Source: Mycobacterium sp. Aquia_213 (lineage in GTDB: Bacteria > Actinomycetota > Actinomycetes > Mycobacteriales > Mycobacteriaceae). From it: DNA of 64,000 nt. Below, piece by piece: positions 9,858-19,777 of the stretch (position 1 is the first letter of the stretch; each line of letters begins with the position of its first letter). A program made the position numbers and the translations under genes. The notes below the pieces were generated by a model. It saw only the letters and a list, made by a program, of their open reading frames with translations, did not search any database and was not told the DNA's origin. The DNA lies in the NCBI RefSeq assembly GCF_026625985.1, contig NZ_CP113116.1:2914001-2978000 (forward strand), written 5' to 3'.

Positions 9858-11078
9858 TCAGCCGGCGAAGGGTGGGCGGGCCATGACGGTGGGGCGGAAG
9901 CCGTACCGGGGGCCCGCGGCGCCGACGCCGTGCGCGCCGCCCATGCCGGCCAGGGGCATGCCGCCGAGCAGGTTGCCCGAGCCGGCGGCTTCGGGGGCCG
10001 CGCTGATCGCGCTGACGGGCACGGCCGAGGCGTGGCTGATCGCGGGTGCGGCTCCAGACCACATGGCCGGGACCGACAACCGCCCGACCGAACCCGCGTT
10101 GCCCAGACCGGCTGCCACCGCCGGCGCCGCGTGGGCGCCGCCGCCGAGCATGCCGCCCAGACCGGCCAAGCCCTTGGGAGCCGCCGAGGCCGCGCTGGCG
10201 ACCGCACCGCCGAGTTGCCCGGTACTTTTGGCGATCTGCACACCACTGTTACCCATACCAACGGAGAAGTACGGCAGACCCTCGGTGTTATAGGCGAAAC
10301 CCACGAACGGGCTCAGACCGTTGACGAACGTCGCGAAGCTGCTCGGCAAAATGGTCTGCCCGGTCAGCAGGAACCACGCCTGAGTGAACGGATCCGTGGT
10401 CGTGGCCGCCGCCGCCGCGGGAGCCGCCGCGGCCTGCAGCGTGTTGGGCGTCTGAGTGATCGCATCCGCGGTCGTCTTCGCGGCGTTGCCCGCCCCGGTG
10501 GCCGACGCGGCCGACGTCGCCGCGCCCTGCTTGGCCTGGGCATCCGCGGTGGTCACCTCGGGAGCGTCTTGGAACGGAGTCACCTTGGTCGCGCTGGAGG
10601 ACTGAGCCGCGTAGTTGTACATCGTGCTGGCGTCCTGGGCCCAAAACTGACCGTACTGCGATTCCAGCTGGGCGATCACGCTGGTGTTTTGGCCCAGCAC
10701 GTTGGTTTGGCGCGCCTGGGTCAGCAGGGCCCGGTTCTGCGCGATCAGCGGCGGGGGCACCACCGAGGCGAACGCGGTCTCGAACGCCGCCGAGGCCGAG
10801 CTCAGCTGCTGGGCAGCCTGTTCGGCCTGGGACGCGGTGGTCTTCACCCACGTCACGTACGGAGTCAATGCCTGGACCGCGGCGGCCGAGGCCGGCCCCA
10901 GCCACTCCTCGCTGGACAGCTGAGAGATCACGCTCTCATAGCCCAAGGCGGCCGAATTCAGCTCGGCAGCAAGGGAATTCCACGCCGAGGCCGCCGTGAT
11001 CAACGACGTCGAACCCGCGCCCGAATATAGGCGCGCAGAGTTGACCTCCGGCGGCAACGCCCCAAAATCAATCGACAT
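9858..11078 (-). CDS. PPE family protein, PPE-SVP subfamily (PPE27-like position)
   Basis: 406 residues. The N-terminal ~180-residue PPE domain starts [18 protein letters not shown] and contains the helix-turn EWLGPAS (WxG). The C-terminal part has GRLSVPAMW, the GxxSVPxxW signature of the PPE-SVP subfamily, and ends MARPPFAG. PPE proteins pair with PE partners, bind EspG5 and are exported by ESX-5. The gene lies upstream of PE19. Over its C-terminal ~600 bp it is nearly identical in DNA to the PPE gene at 14691-15908, while the N-terminal halves differ more, which suggests gene conversion. Naming by M. tuberculosis numbers is unsafe because of the local expansion. Confidence 0.93.
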   Translation of the reverse strand: MSIDFGALPPEVNSARLYSGAGSTSLITAASAWNSLAAELNSAALGYESVISQLSSEEWLGPASAAAVQALTPYVTWVKTTASQAEQAAQQLSSASAAFETAFASVVPPPLIAQNRALLTQARQTNVLGQNTSVIAQLESQYGQFWAQDASTMYNYAAQSSSATKVTPFQDAPEVTTADAQAKQGAATSAASATGAGNAAKTTADAITQTPNTLQAAAAPAAAAATTTDPFTQAWFLLTGQTILPSSFATFVNGLSPFVGFAYNTEGLPYFSVGMGNSGVQIAKSTGQLGGAVASAASAAPKGLAGLGGMLGGGAHAAPAVAAGLGNAGSVGRLSVPAMWSGAAPAISHASAVPVSAISAAPEAAGSGNLLGGMPLAGMGGAHGVGAAGPRYGFRPTVMARPPFAG

Positions 11079-11474
11079 AACTGTGCCTCCTGGATGCTGG
11101 CCGGACTGGATGGTGGTTCACGTTGCTCGCGGTGAATTCAATGAGTTTGACATGAGTTTCGACTTGGCAAAAAGTTAGTTGGCTGGCGCCCATGGCCGCT
11201 CGCATCGCGACCCTTAGCGCATTGCGGTCGCGCCCAGGCAAGCCGCGCCGGGAAGATGCGCATGCGTTGGCCAGGCGCGGCGTGGCAGATGCTCCGTCAC
11301 GTGCTTGACGTGTGGAAACAATCGCATTCCGGACTGCGATCATCGGGTGGCCTCCATCGACCGGGCCGCCGATTGCGCAGACTCCCCAGGCCGGCGAACA
11401 CCGCCGCGGGGATAAAATCCGGTCGCGGCTAAAGCCCTGGGCGTGAGAAGCCAAGATTCGGCGTTGACCACGAG
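11079..11474 (-). other. Spacer between PPE genes with conserved 3' motif
   Basis: 396 bp without a gene. Just before the downstream PPE start is a CCTCCTGGAT-type leader that matches the leader of the PPE gene at 13105-14340. At about 11409-11435 is a GATAAAATCCGGTCGCGG motif, an imperfect hairpin when read on the minus strand. It is related to motifs in the spacers at 9640-9680 and 13013-13045. Confidence 0.4.
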
Positions 11475-12710
11475 TTATCCGGCCGATGGTGGTCGGACAA
11501 GCACGTTGCGCTTGAAGCCGTACTTGTGGGTGAAGCCGGCGGCGGCGCGTCGTCCGGCACCAGTCATGGGCATGCCTTGCAGGAGGCCATTGTTGGCCGG
11601 TCCCGCGGCGCTGGTGGCGTAGTTGACCATGGTGGCCTGAATGGCTTGTTCCTCGACCGCGGCGGGTGCGGCGCCGGCCCAGGTGGAGGGCACCGACAGT
11701 CCGCCGACCTTGGCCGACGAGGCCAGGTGCGCCGTCGCCGCCACTCCGCCGGGATGGCCGCCGCCCAGGGCGGCGAGGCCGGAGAACTGCGGTGTCGGGT
11801 ACCACGCACCACTGGCGCCGGCCGTGGTACCGATACCGAACGTCGTCTGCTGCTGGATGGAATAACCGAAGCTGCCCAAACCCGTCCCGAAGTAGGGCAG
11901 GCCGCTGAGCTGTTTGAAGATGGTCTGCGGGACGTTGGGACCCCATCCCATCGGGTTGTCAGGAGTGGGAATGGTGAACCAATTGGACCACCACGGGGGA
12001 TCGGTCGCCGTGGCGGAGGGATCGGCGGCCGCCGTTGCGTTCGTCGAAAGTTGTTGCGCTGCTTGCGGAACCGCGTTGGTAGAGCCCACTTGCGTGGTGG
12101 CATTCGCCGCGCTCTGCCCGGACTGGCCGGCGGGCTCGGAGGCGGCTTTACTCACCGCAAGGGCCTGGTCGGCGGTTCCGTCGGGGGTGGTGGTTTGCGG
12201 CGACGACGTGAACGGAGGCAATTCCGTGGCGGTCGCCGAAGCCGCGGCGTAGCCGTACATGGCACCGGCGTCTTGGGCCCACATCTCCAGGTACTGGGTC
12301 TCGGTGACCGCGATCGCCGGCGTGTTCTGCCCGAAGAAATTGGTCGCGATCAAATTCGCCAACAGCACCCGGTTGGCCGCGATCACCGGCGGCGGCACCG
12401 TCGCCGTGAACACTGCCTCGAACGCGGCCGCGGCCGCGCGGGCCTGCGTGGCAGTCTCCTCGGCCTGAGCGGCCACCCCGCTGAGCCAGCCGACGAATGG
12501 TGACACCGCTGAGACCATCGCCGACGATGCCGGCCCGATCCATGGTCCGCTGGTCAGTTCCGAAACGACCGAGCTGTAGCCGCTGGCAGCCGTGGCCAAT
12601 TCTGCCGACAGCCCATCCCAACCCGCGGCTGCGGCCATCAGCGGACCTGACCCGGGACCCGTATAAATCAGGGCCGAAGTGATCTCTGGCGGTACGGCGC
12701 CGTAGTCCAT
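11475..12710 (-). CDS. PPE family protein, PPE-SVP subfamily
   Basis: 411 residues starting MDYGAVPPEITSALIY. It has the PPE domain with WIGPASS (WxG), then GGLSVPSTW (GxxSVPxxW), and ends LVRPPSAG. It groups with the PPE gene at 16392-17615 rather than with its immediate neighbours: the two share the tail [16 protein letters not shown] and a nearly identical 3' ~200 bp. It is predicted to be an ESX-5 substrate recognised through EspG5. Together with the next gene it is the main addition compared with the recalled three-PPE arrangement of M. tuberculosis. Confidence 0.93.
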   Translation of the reverse strand: MDYGAVPPEITSALIYTGPGSGPLMAAAAGWDGLSAELATAASGYSSVVSELTSGPWIGPASSAMVSAVSPFVGWLSGVAAQAEETATQARAAAAAFEAVFTATVPPPVIAANRVLLANLIATNFFGQNTPAIAVTETQYLEMWAQDAGAMYGYAAASATATELPPFTSSPQTTTPDGTADQALAVSKAASEPAGQSGQSAANATTQVGSTNAVPQAAQQLSTNATAAADPSATATDPPWWSNWFTIPTPDNPMGWGPNVPQTIFKQLSGLPYFGTGLGSFGYSIQQQTTFGIGTTAGASGAWYPTPQFSGLAALGGGHPGGVAATAHLASSAKVGGLSVPSTWAGAAPAAVEEQAIQATMVNYATSAAGPANNGLLQGMPMTGAGRRAAAGFTHKYGFKRNVLVRPPSAG

Positions 12711-13104
12711 CTACGCAGCACCCGGTTCGAACGGCATGTGTTCCTCGCAAGTGGAATTAGTCGACGACCTTGACCGAATTGTTCGGTTGCGAGGCTAAGG
12801 GGCGTGACTGTGTCCCAGGGGTCGCGCGCCTCCATCGATCACGCGACAGCCGCGCCGACGCATGCGGTTACGCGACAGCGGTTCAACAGGGAATTCGAGG
12901 TGCGCCCGGCCGCGTTTGCGCTTCATCACCTGCGCGAATGCCAGGCGGCACCGCCGTCGGGTGGTTGCCGGTCGCGAACGTTGGTGGTGTTGCGGCGGGA
13001 AGGAAAACTACGGCGACGGATAAAAATCCGCTCGCGGATAAAACCTGGGTAGCACCACTTTGCCGCGGCGCGTCAATGGCCGCGAAACGTGCCTCCGGCG
13101 CGTG
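12711..13104 (-). other. Spacer between PPE genes with terminator-like motif
   Basis: 394 bp without a gene. At about 13018-13045 the minus strand reads a hairpin with arms ATCCG and CGGAT around a CGAG tetraloop followed by TTTTTA, downstream of the PPE stop at 13105. This is the clearest terminator-like version of the motif that recurs after three PPE genes. A short plus-strand frame across the spacer is not supported. Confidence 0.45.
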
Positions 13105-14340
13105 CTACCCGGCGAAGGGTGGGCGGGCCATGACGGTGGGGCGGAAGCCGTAGCGGGGGCCCGCGGCGCCGACGCCGTGCGCGCCGCCCATGCCGGCCAG
13201 TGGCATGCCGCCGAGCAGGTTGCCCGAGCCGGCGGCCTCGGGGACCGCGCTGATCGCGCTGACCGGAACGGCCGCGGCGTGGCTGACCGCGGGAGCAGCC
13301 CCGGACCACAAGGCCGGGACGGACAACCGGCCGACGGCGCCCGCGTTGCCCAGACCGGCCGCCACCGCCGGCGCCGCATGGGTAGCGCCACCGCCGAGCA
13401 TGCCGCCCAGACCGGCCAACCCTTTGGGAGCGGCGGCCGCCGCGCTGGCGACTGCGCCGCCGAGTTGCCCGGTACTTTTGGCGATCTGCACACCGCTGTT
13501 ACCCATACCAACGGAGAAGTACGGCAGACCCTCGGTGTTGTAGGCGAAACCGGCGAACGGGCTCAGACCGTTGACGAAGGTGGCGAAGCTGTTGGGCAAC
13601 GTGGTCTGCCCGGTCAACAGGAACCACAGTTCGGTGAACGGGTCCGTGGGCGTCGTCGCGGCCGCTGCTGCTTGTGCCGCGGGAGTCGCCGCGGACTGCA
13701 GGGTGCTGGGCGTCTGCTGGATCGCACTCGCCGTCGTGCTCGCGGCGTTGCCCGCCCCGGTGCTCGCCGCCGACGAGGTCGCGTCGCCCTGCTTGGCCTG
13801 GCCGGAGGGGTCGGTGACCTCTGGTGCCGATTTGAACGGGGTCACCTTGGTCGCCGAGGCGGACTGAGCCGCGTAGTTGTACATCGTGGTGGCGTCCTCG
13901 GCCCAAAACTGACCGTATTGGGCTTCGAGTTGCGCGATCACCCCGGAATTTTGACCCAGCGTGTTGGTTGCCTTCGCCTGGGCCAGCAGGGCGCGGTTTT
14001 GTGCGATCACCGGCGGCGGCACCGCCGAGGAGAACGCGGCCTCGAACGCGGCCGCTGCCGAGGACAGCTGCTGGGCAGCCTGTTCGGCTTGAGTCGCGGT
14101 GGTCTTGACCCACGTCACGTACGGGGTCAACGCCTGGACGGCCTTCGTCGAGGCCGCCCCCAGCCACTCCTCGCTGGACAGCTGAGTGATCACGTTCTGG
14201 TAGCCCATCGCCGCCGAATTCAGCTCGGCAGCAAGGGAATTCCATGCCGAGGCCGCCGTGATCAACGACGTCGCACCCGCGCCCGCATATAGGCGCGCAG
14301 AGTTGAACTCCGGCGGGAACGCCCCAAAATCAATCGACAT
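13105..14340 (-). CDS. PPE family protein, PPE-SVP subfamily
   Basis: 411 residues from the ATG at 14340, chosen because MSIDFGAFPPEFNSARLY is the family N-terminus and an AGGAGG ribosome site sits just upstream. The frame is open further upstream but without family similarity. It has WLGAAS in the WxG position, GRLSVPALW as the SVP motif and ends MARPPFAG. It is closely related to the PPE genes at 9858-11078 and 14691-15908, and its leader matches that of the former. This points to tandem duplication of a leader-plus-gene unit. Predicted ESX-5 substrate. Confidence 0.93.
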   Translation of the reverse strand: MSIDFGAFPPEFNSARLYAGAGATSLITAASAWNSLAAELNSAAMGYQNVITQLSSEEWLGAASTKAVQALTPYVTWVKTTATQAEQAAQQLSSAAAAFEAAFSSAVPPPVIAQNRALLAQAKATNTLGQNSGVIAQLEAQYGQFWAEDATTMYNYAAQSASATKVTPFKSAPEVTDPSGQAKQGDATSSAASTGAGNAASTTASAIQQTPSTLQSAATPAAQAAAAATTPTDPFTELWFLLTGQTTLPNSFATFVNGLSPFAGFAYNTEGLPYFSVGMGNSGVQIAKSTGQLGGAVASAAAAAPKGLAGLGGMLGGGATHAAPAVAAGLGNAGAVGRLSVPALWSGAAPAVSHAAAVPVSAISAVPEAAGSGNLLGGMPLAGMGGAHGVGAAGPRYGFRPTVMARPPFAG

Positions 14341-14690
14341 GCTTGAGCCTCCTGGATCCCGGCCGGGTTGCCTGACGCATTGATTTGATCGCGAATACCG
14401 TTCTGGATCTATGCGTTTCGACTTTTGACGACGCCCGTTGTCGGGTGTCCACGGCCGTTGCCTACGTGCCTGCCGCGCTGGCACTCTGGCAGTTGGACAT
14501 ATCGGGCCGAGGGGTTACGGGTGAATCGGGAGGTGAGCGAAATGCGCTCAGCCGGAACCGATCAGCGACTCGTACCGGAATCCGGGACTCCCCCGTTCCC
14601 GGTTCGGCCGGCGCCCCGAGTCAGGAAAAGCGAAATGCACGCAGGACGGCTACGCGGCCGTCATGCGTGCATTCGCAGTGAATCGAATGG
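14341..14690 (-). other. Spacer between PPE genes
   Basis: 350 bp without a gene. It carries the AGGAGG leader of the downstream PPE gene at its low-coordinate end. The GATAAAAT motif of the other PPE spacers was not seen here. Nothing else could be assigned. Confidence 0.4.
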
Positions 14691-15908
14691 CTACCCGGCG
14701 AAGGGTGGGCGGGCCATGACGGTGGGGCGGAAGCCGTACCGGGGGCCCGAAGCACCGAAGCCTTGGCCGGCACCCATGCCGGCTAGGGGCATGCCGCCGA
14801 GCAGGTTGCCCGAGCCGGCGGCTTCGGGGGCCGCGCTGATCGCGCTGACGGGTACGGCCGAGGCGTGGCTGATCGCGGGTGCGGCTCCAGACCACATGGC
14901 CGGGACCGACAGTCGCCCGACCGAACCCGCATTGCCCAGACCGGCTGCCACCGCCGGCGCCGCGTGGGCGCCGCCGCCGAGCATGCCGCCCAGACCGGCC
15001 AAGCCCTTGGGAGCCGCCGAGGCCGCGCTGGCGACCGCACCGCCGAGTTGCCCGGTACTTTTGGCGATCTGCACACCGCTGTTACCCATACCAACGGAGA
15101 AGTACGGCAGACCCTCGGTGTTGTAGGCGAAACCCACGAACGGGCTCAGACCGTTGACGAACGTCGCGAAGCTGCTCGGCAAAATGGTCTGGCCGGTCAG
15201 CAGGAACCACGCCTGAGTGAACGGATCCGTGGTTGTGGCCGCCGCCGCCGCGGGAGCCGCCGCGGCCTGAATCGTGTTGGGCGTCTGAGTGATCGCATCC
15301 GCGGTCGTCTTCGCGGCGTTGCCCGCCCCGGTGGCCGACGCGGCCGACGTCGCCGCGCCCTGCTTGGCCTGGGCATCCGCGGTAGACACCTCGGGAGCGT
15401 CTTGGAACGGGGTCACCTTGGTCGCCGAGGCGGACTGAGCCGCGTAGTTGTACAGGGTGCTGGCATCCTGGGCCCAGAACTGACCGTACTGCGACTCCAG
15501 CTGGGCGATCACGCTGGTGTATTGGCCCAGCACGTTGGCCTGTAGCGCCTGGGTCAGCAGAGCCCGGTTCTGCGCGATCAGCGGCGGCGGCACCACCGAA
15601 GCGAACGCGGTCTCGAACGCCGCCGAGGCCGAGTCGAGCTGCTGGGCAGCCTGTTCGGCCTGGGACGCGGTGGTCTTCATCCAGGTCACATACGGAGTGA
15701 GAGCTTGGGCGGCCTTCGTCGAGGCGGGCCCCAGCCACTCCTCGCTGGACAGCTGAGTGATCACGTTCTCGTAGCCGAGAGCAGCCGAATTCAGCTCCGC
15801 GGCAAGCGAACGCCAGGCCGAGGCCGCCGTCGTCATCGACGTCGAACCCGCACCGGAATACATACGGGCGGAGTTCACTTCTGGAGGTAGCGCCCCAAAA
15901 TCAATCAT
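14691..15908 (-). CDS. PPE family protein, PPE-SVP subfamily, partner of the adjacent PE (PPE26-like position)
   Basis: 405 residues starting [17 protein letters not shown], with EWLGPAS (WxG), GRLSVPAMW (SVP motif) and terminal MARPPFAG. It begins 10 bp after the upstream PE gene, the classic PE-PPE pair arrangement, so the two products probably dimerise and leave through ESX-5 with EspG5 help. Its 3' ~600 bp match the PPE gene at 9858-11078 almost base for base, including synonymous positions. Confidence 0.94.
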   Translation of the reverse strand: MIDFGALPPEVNSARMYSGAGSTSMTTAASAWRSLAAELNSAALGYENVITQLSSEEWLGPASTKAAQALTPYVTWMKTTASQAEQAAQQLDSASAAFETAFASVVPPPLIAQNRALLTQALQANVLGQYTSVIAQLESQYGQFWAQDASTLYNYAAQSASATKVTPFQDAPEVSTADAQAKQGAATSAASATGAGNAAKTTADAITQTPNTIQAAAAPAAAAATTTDPFTQAWFLLTGQTILPSSFATFVNGLSPFVGFAYNTEGLPYFSVGMGNSGVQIAKSTGQLGGAVASAASAAPKGLAGLGGMLGGGAHAAPAVAAGLGNAGSVGRLSVPAMWSGAAPAISHASAVPVSAISAAPEAAGSGNLLGGMPLAGMGAGQGFGASGPRYGFRPTVMARPPFAG

Positions 15909-15918
15909 CGTGATCCCC

Positions 15919-16218
15919 TTAGCCCGCCGCGGCCGCGTTGGCCGCCTCTGTCAGCGCATATGACCCCGAGCTCGTGCTCAAGGTGTTGACGAACTGCTCG
16001 TGTATCGCGGTTGCCTGGGCACTGACCGCCTGATACATCTGGGCGTGTGCAGCAAACTGCGCCGCCGTCAGCGCCGACACCTCGTCGGCAGCGGCCGGTA
16101 CCACACCAGTCGTCGGGGCTGCGGCCGCAGCATTTTGGGCGGTCAGCGCCGAACCGATCCCCTGCAACGTGCCCGCCGCCGCCGCCAACGCCTCTGGCTG
16201 CGTTGTCACAAACGACAT
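15919..16218 (-). CDS. PE18: PE family protein paired with the downstream PPE (PE18 position)
   Basis: 99 residues, a bare PE domain starting MSFVTTQPEALAAAAGTL and ending with YALTE, which fits the YxxxD/E secretion signal. It forms a two-gene unit with the PPE gene 10 bp downstream. The protein is nearly identical to the PE gene at 9083-9382, although its third-position bases differ more. The amino-acid sequence is therefore under strong constraint, or conversion is older here than in the PPE tails. Confidence 0.93.
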   Translation of the reverse strand: MSFVTTQPEALAAAAGTLQGIGSALTAQNAAAAAPTTGVVPAAADEVSALTAAQFAAHAQMYQAVSAQATAIHEQFVNTLSTSSGSYALTEAANAAAAG

Positions 16219-16310
16219 GTGATTCCCTCCTCAGTAACCGTCCGGCGCAAACACCGGCGGGGTTTCTTGATGATGACGTTAGTTCGATCGCAGTTGGACA
16301 TACGGCGTCG

Positions 16311-16365
16311 CTGCGAACTGTTCAGACCCGGACAACCTCTGTTCATCTGGCAGACACTTCTGTTC
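16311..16365. repeat. Duplicated upstream segment, copy B
   Basis: About 55 bp upstream of the PE18-PPE pair that align with 17977-18034 upstream of the next PPE gene. Both copies share the sequence pattern TGCnAACTnTTCAnACCnGG followed by CAACC, GTTCA and GGC blocks. The match is roughly 70 percent by eye. It may be a duplicated regulatory region or the remnant of a longer duplication. Confidence 0.4.
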
Positions 16366-16391
16366 GTCGAGATTCCAATAGCTCATGGCCG

Positions 16392-17615
16392 TTAACCCGC
16401 CGATGGTGGCCGGACAAGCACATTGCGCTTGAAGCCGTATTTGTGGGTGAAGCCGGCGGCGGCGCGTCGTCCGCCACCGGTCATGGGCATGCCTTGCAGG
16501 ACGCCATTGTTGGCCGGTCCCGCGGCGCTGGTGGCGTAGTTGACCATGGTGGCCTGAATGGCTTGTTCCTCGACCGCGGCGGGTGCGGCGCCGGCCCAGG
16601 TGGAGGGCACCGACAGTCCGCCGACCTTGACCGACGAGGCGAGGTTCGCTGCTGCCGCGACGCCGCCGGGGTGGCCGCCGCCCAGGGCAGCCAAACCGGC
16701 GAACTGCGGTGTCGGGTACCACGCACCACTACCACCTGCCGTGGTACCGATACCGACCGTCAACTGCTGCTGTATCTGGTAGCCGAAGGCTCCAAGACCC
16801 ACACCGAAGTAGGCCTGCAGACCCTGCCGCAGCGTGTTGAAGAAGCTCGGGTTCAATCCCATCGGGTTGTCCGGAGTGGGAATGGTGAGCCATCCCGACC
16901 ACCAGGGCGGATCCTGCGCGGCGGCCGGATCGGCCGCCGCGTTGACCGAGACTTGTTGCAGCATTTGGGGCACCGTGCTGTTGGACGCCAACTGCGTGGT
17001 GGTGTTCGCCGCGGTCTGCCCGGTCTGACTGGCCGGCTGGGAGACGGCTTGGGACACCGCTTGGGCCTGGTTTGTCACTCCGTCGGGCGTGGTGGTTTGC
17101 GGCGACGACGTGATCGGGGGCACTTCGGTTTCGATCGCCGATGCGGCCGCGTAGGTGTACATGGTGGCGGCGTCTTGGGCCCACATCTCCATGTACTGGG
17201 CTTCGGTGACCGCGATCGCCGGGGTGTTCTGCCCGAAGAAATTGGACGCGATCAAATTCGCCAACAACAGGCGGTTGGCCGCGATCACCGGCGGGGGCAC
17301 CGTCATCATGAATGCCGCCTCGAAAGCGGCAGCGGCCCCCCTGGCCTGCATAGCGGTCTGCTCGGTATCGGCGGCCATTGAGCTCAGCCAGGCCATGTAG
17401 GGCACGACCGCGGCCAGCATCCGCTGCGATGCGGGCCCGATCCACGGCCCGCTGGTCAGTTCGGAGACCACCGAGTTATAGCCGCTGGCCGCCATGGCTA
17501 GTTCCGCCGACAGCGCGTCCCAGCCTGCGGCCGCGGCCATCATCGGCCCCGATCCCGGGCCGGCATACATGCGTCCGGAATTGATTTCGGGCGGTAACGC
17601 TCCGAAGTCCAACAC
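16392..17615 (-). CDS. PPE family protein, PPE-SVP subfamily (PPE25-like position)
   Basis: 407 residues from a GTG at 17615, chosen because [16 protein letters not shown] is the family start and AGGGAGG lies 5 nt upstream; a TTG five codons earlier would lie across that ribosome site. It has WIGPAS (WxG), GGLSVPSTW (SVP motif) and terminal LVRPPSAG. It is the first gene of the PE/PPE block and pairs by similarity with the PPE gene at 11475-12710. Predicted ESX-5 substrate recognised by EspG5. Confidence 0.92.
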   Translation of the reverse strand: MLDFGALPPEINSGRMYAGPGSGPMMAAAAGWDALSAELAMAASGYNSVVSELTSGPWIGPASQRMLAAVVPYMAWLSSMAADTEQTAMQARGAAAAFEAAFMMTVPPPVIAANRLLLANLIASNFFGQNTPAIAVTEAQYMEMWAQDAATMYTYAAASAIETEVPPITSSPQTTTPDGVTNQAQAVSQAVSQPASQTGQTAANTTTQLASNSTVPQMLQQVSVNAAADPAAAQDPPWWSGWLTIPTPDNPMGLNPSFFNTLRQGLQAYFGVGLGAFGYQIQQQLTVGIGTTAGGSGAWYPTPQFAGLAALGGGHPGGVAAAANLASSVKVGGLSVPSTWAGAAPAAVEEQAIQATMVNYATSAAGPANNGVLQGMPMTGGGRRAAAGFTHKYGFKRNVLVRPPSAG

Positions 17616-18097
17616 CGTGTCCTCCCTCAATTGGCCGCGATTGCGGTGGCAATCTCGGCTATCGCGTAAGAACCTTTACGAACCATTGGTGGCTGCCTCA
17701 GCACCTGCTAACCCTGGACCGCTGACCCCTGGGAAGCCAGTCGCATCCGTGGGCCAGCAAACCCATAGGGCAGGTAACCCGGTAGGCTCTGATGCATCCG
17801 TTCGCCAGCCCCGGAATAGTGGTCTACCACCATGTTTTCCGGATAGTTGGTCAGGAACGTCATGCCCATCCTGCCTCGATTACCCCCGCCATCAGCAACC
17901 GAGCGACAGCTCACTTGGGCTGAACTGCCGCTCGAGGAAAACATTAATGGCTTATACCCACGCCACCGACCGGCGATGCCAACTATTCACACCAGGCCAA
18001 CCATTGTTCACTCCCGGCCAACTGGCGTTCATTTACAGCGCCTAGCTGTTCACCTGTGGTTCGCTCCTCGGTTTAGGCGCGGTCGCCGCCGGCGCCA
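17616..18097 (-). other. Upstream region of the PE/PPE block
   Basis: 482 bp between the ferredoxin gene and the first PPE gene. A 78-residue minus-strand frame (17708-17944) has no recognisable family and was not called. The right part (17977-18055) contains three imperfect ~21-bp units built on GCCAAC and TTCAC, part of which is repeated at 16311-16365. A promoter for the PE/PPE block probably lies here, but no clear -10/-35 pair was identified. Confidence 0.4.
17977..18034. repeat. Duplicated upstream segment, copy A, with 21-bp periodicity
   Basis: Successive units GCCAACTATTCACACCAG, GCCAACCATTGTTCACTCCC and GCCAACTGGCGTTCATT are imperfect tandem repeats. The whole segment matches copy B at 16311-16365. 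Its position upstream of a PPE gene, like copy B upstream of PE18, suggests a regulatory role. This is inferred from position only. Confidence 0.4.
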
Positions 18098-18358
<261 letters not shown>

Positions 18359-18372
18359 TCAGTCGTTCTGAA

Positions 18373-18380
18373 TTCTAGAA
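18373..18380. promoter_or_regulatory. Short palindrome in the ferredoxin/cyp143 divergent region
   Basis: TTCTAGAA is a perfect 8-bp palindrome in an AT-richer patch between the divergent ferredoxin and cyp143 genes. It is a weak operator candidate only. Confidence 0.25.
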
Positions 18381-18538
18381 GATTGTCCGACGCTCGCGGT
18401 CGGCCAGTTCCACGGTCCACCAGCCGGATTGGAGCATGTGCGAACCACGTGCAATATTGATGTGCCACCGAAAAGCCGGTGGCGGCATAGTTCCAAGCGC
18501 GGCCTCGCTGAGCCGGGGACTAGGAACGAAATACCTGA

Positions 18539-19735
<1,197 letters not shown>

Positions 19736-19752
19736 CCGCGGTCAACCCGCGG
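19736..19752. terminator. GC hairpin between convergent cyp143 and eccC5
   Basis: CCGCGG, 5-nt loop, CCGCGG begins directly after the cyp143 stop and lies 25 bp before the eccC5 stop. It can form on either strand. There is no U-tract, which is usual for mycobacterial terminators. Confidence 0.5.
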
Positions 19753-19777
19753 CAATCCCAACTCAGCGGCTGCTGTC

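Noticed and set aside
11526..12503. Gly/Arg-rich plus-strand frame opposite a PPE gene, resembling a PE_PGRS-like composition
   Set aside because: The Gly-rich composition arises from reading Ala/Pro-rich PPE codons backwards; there is no PE domain at its start.
17708..17944. 78-codon minus-strand frame upstream of the first PPE gene
   Set aside because: No ribosome site, no family, odd composition; more likely part of the regulatory spacer.
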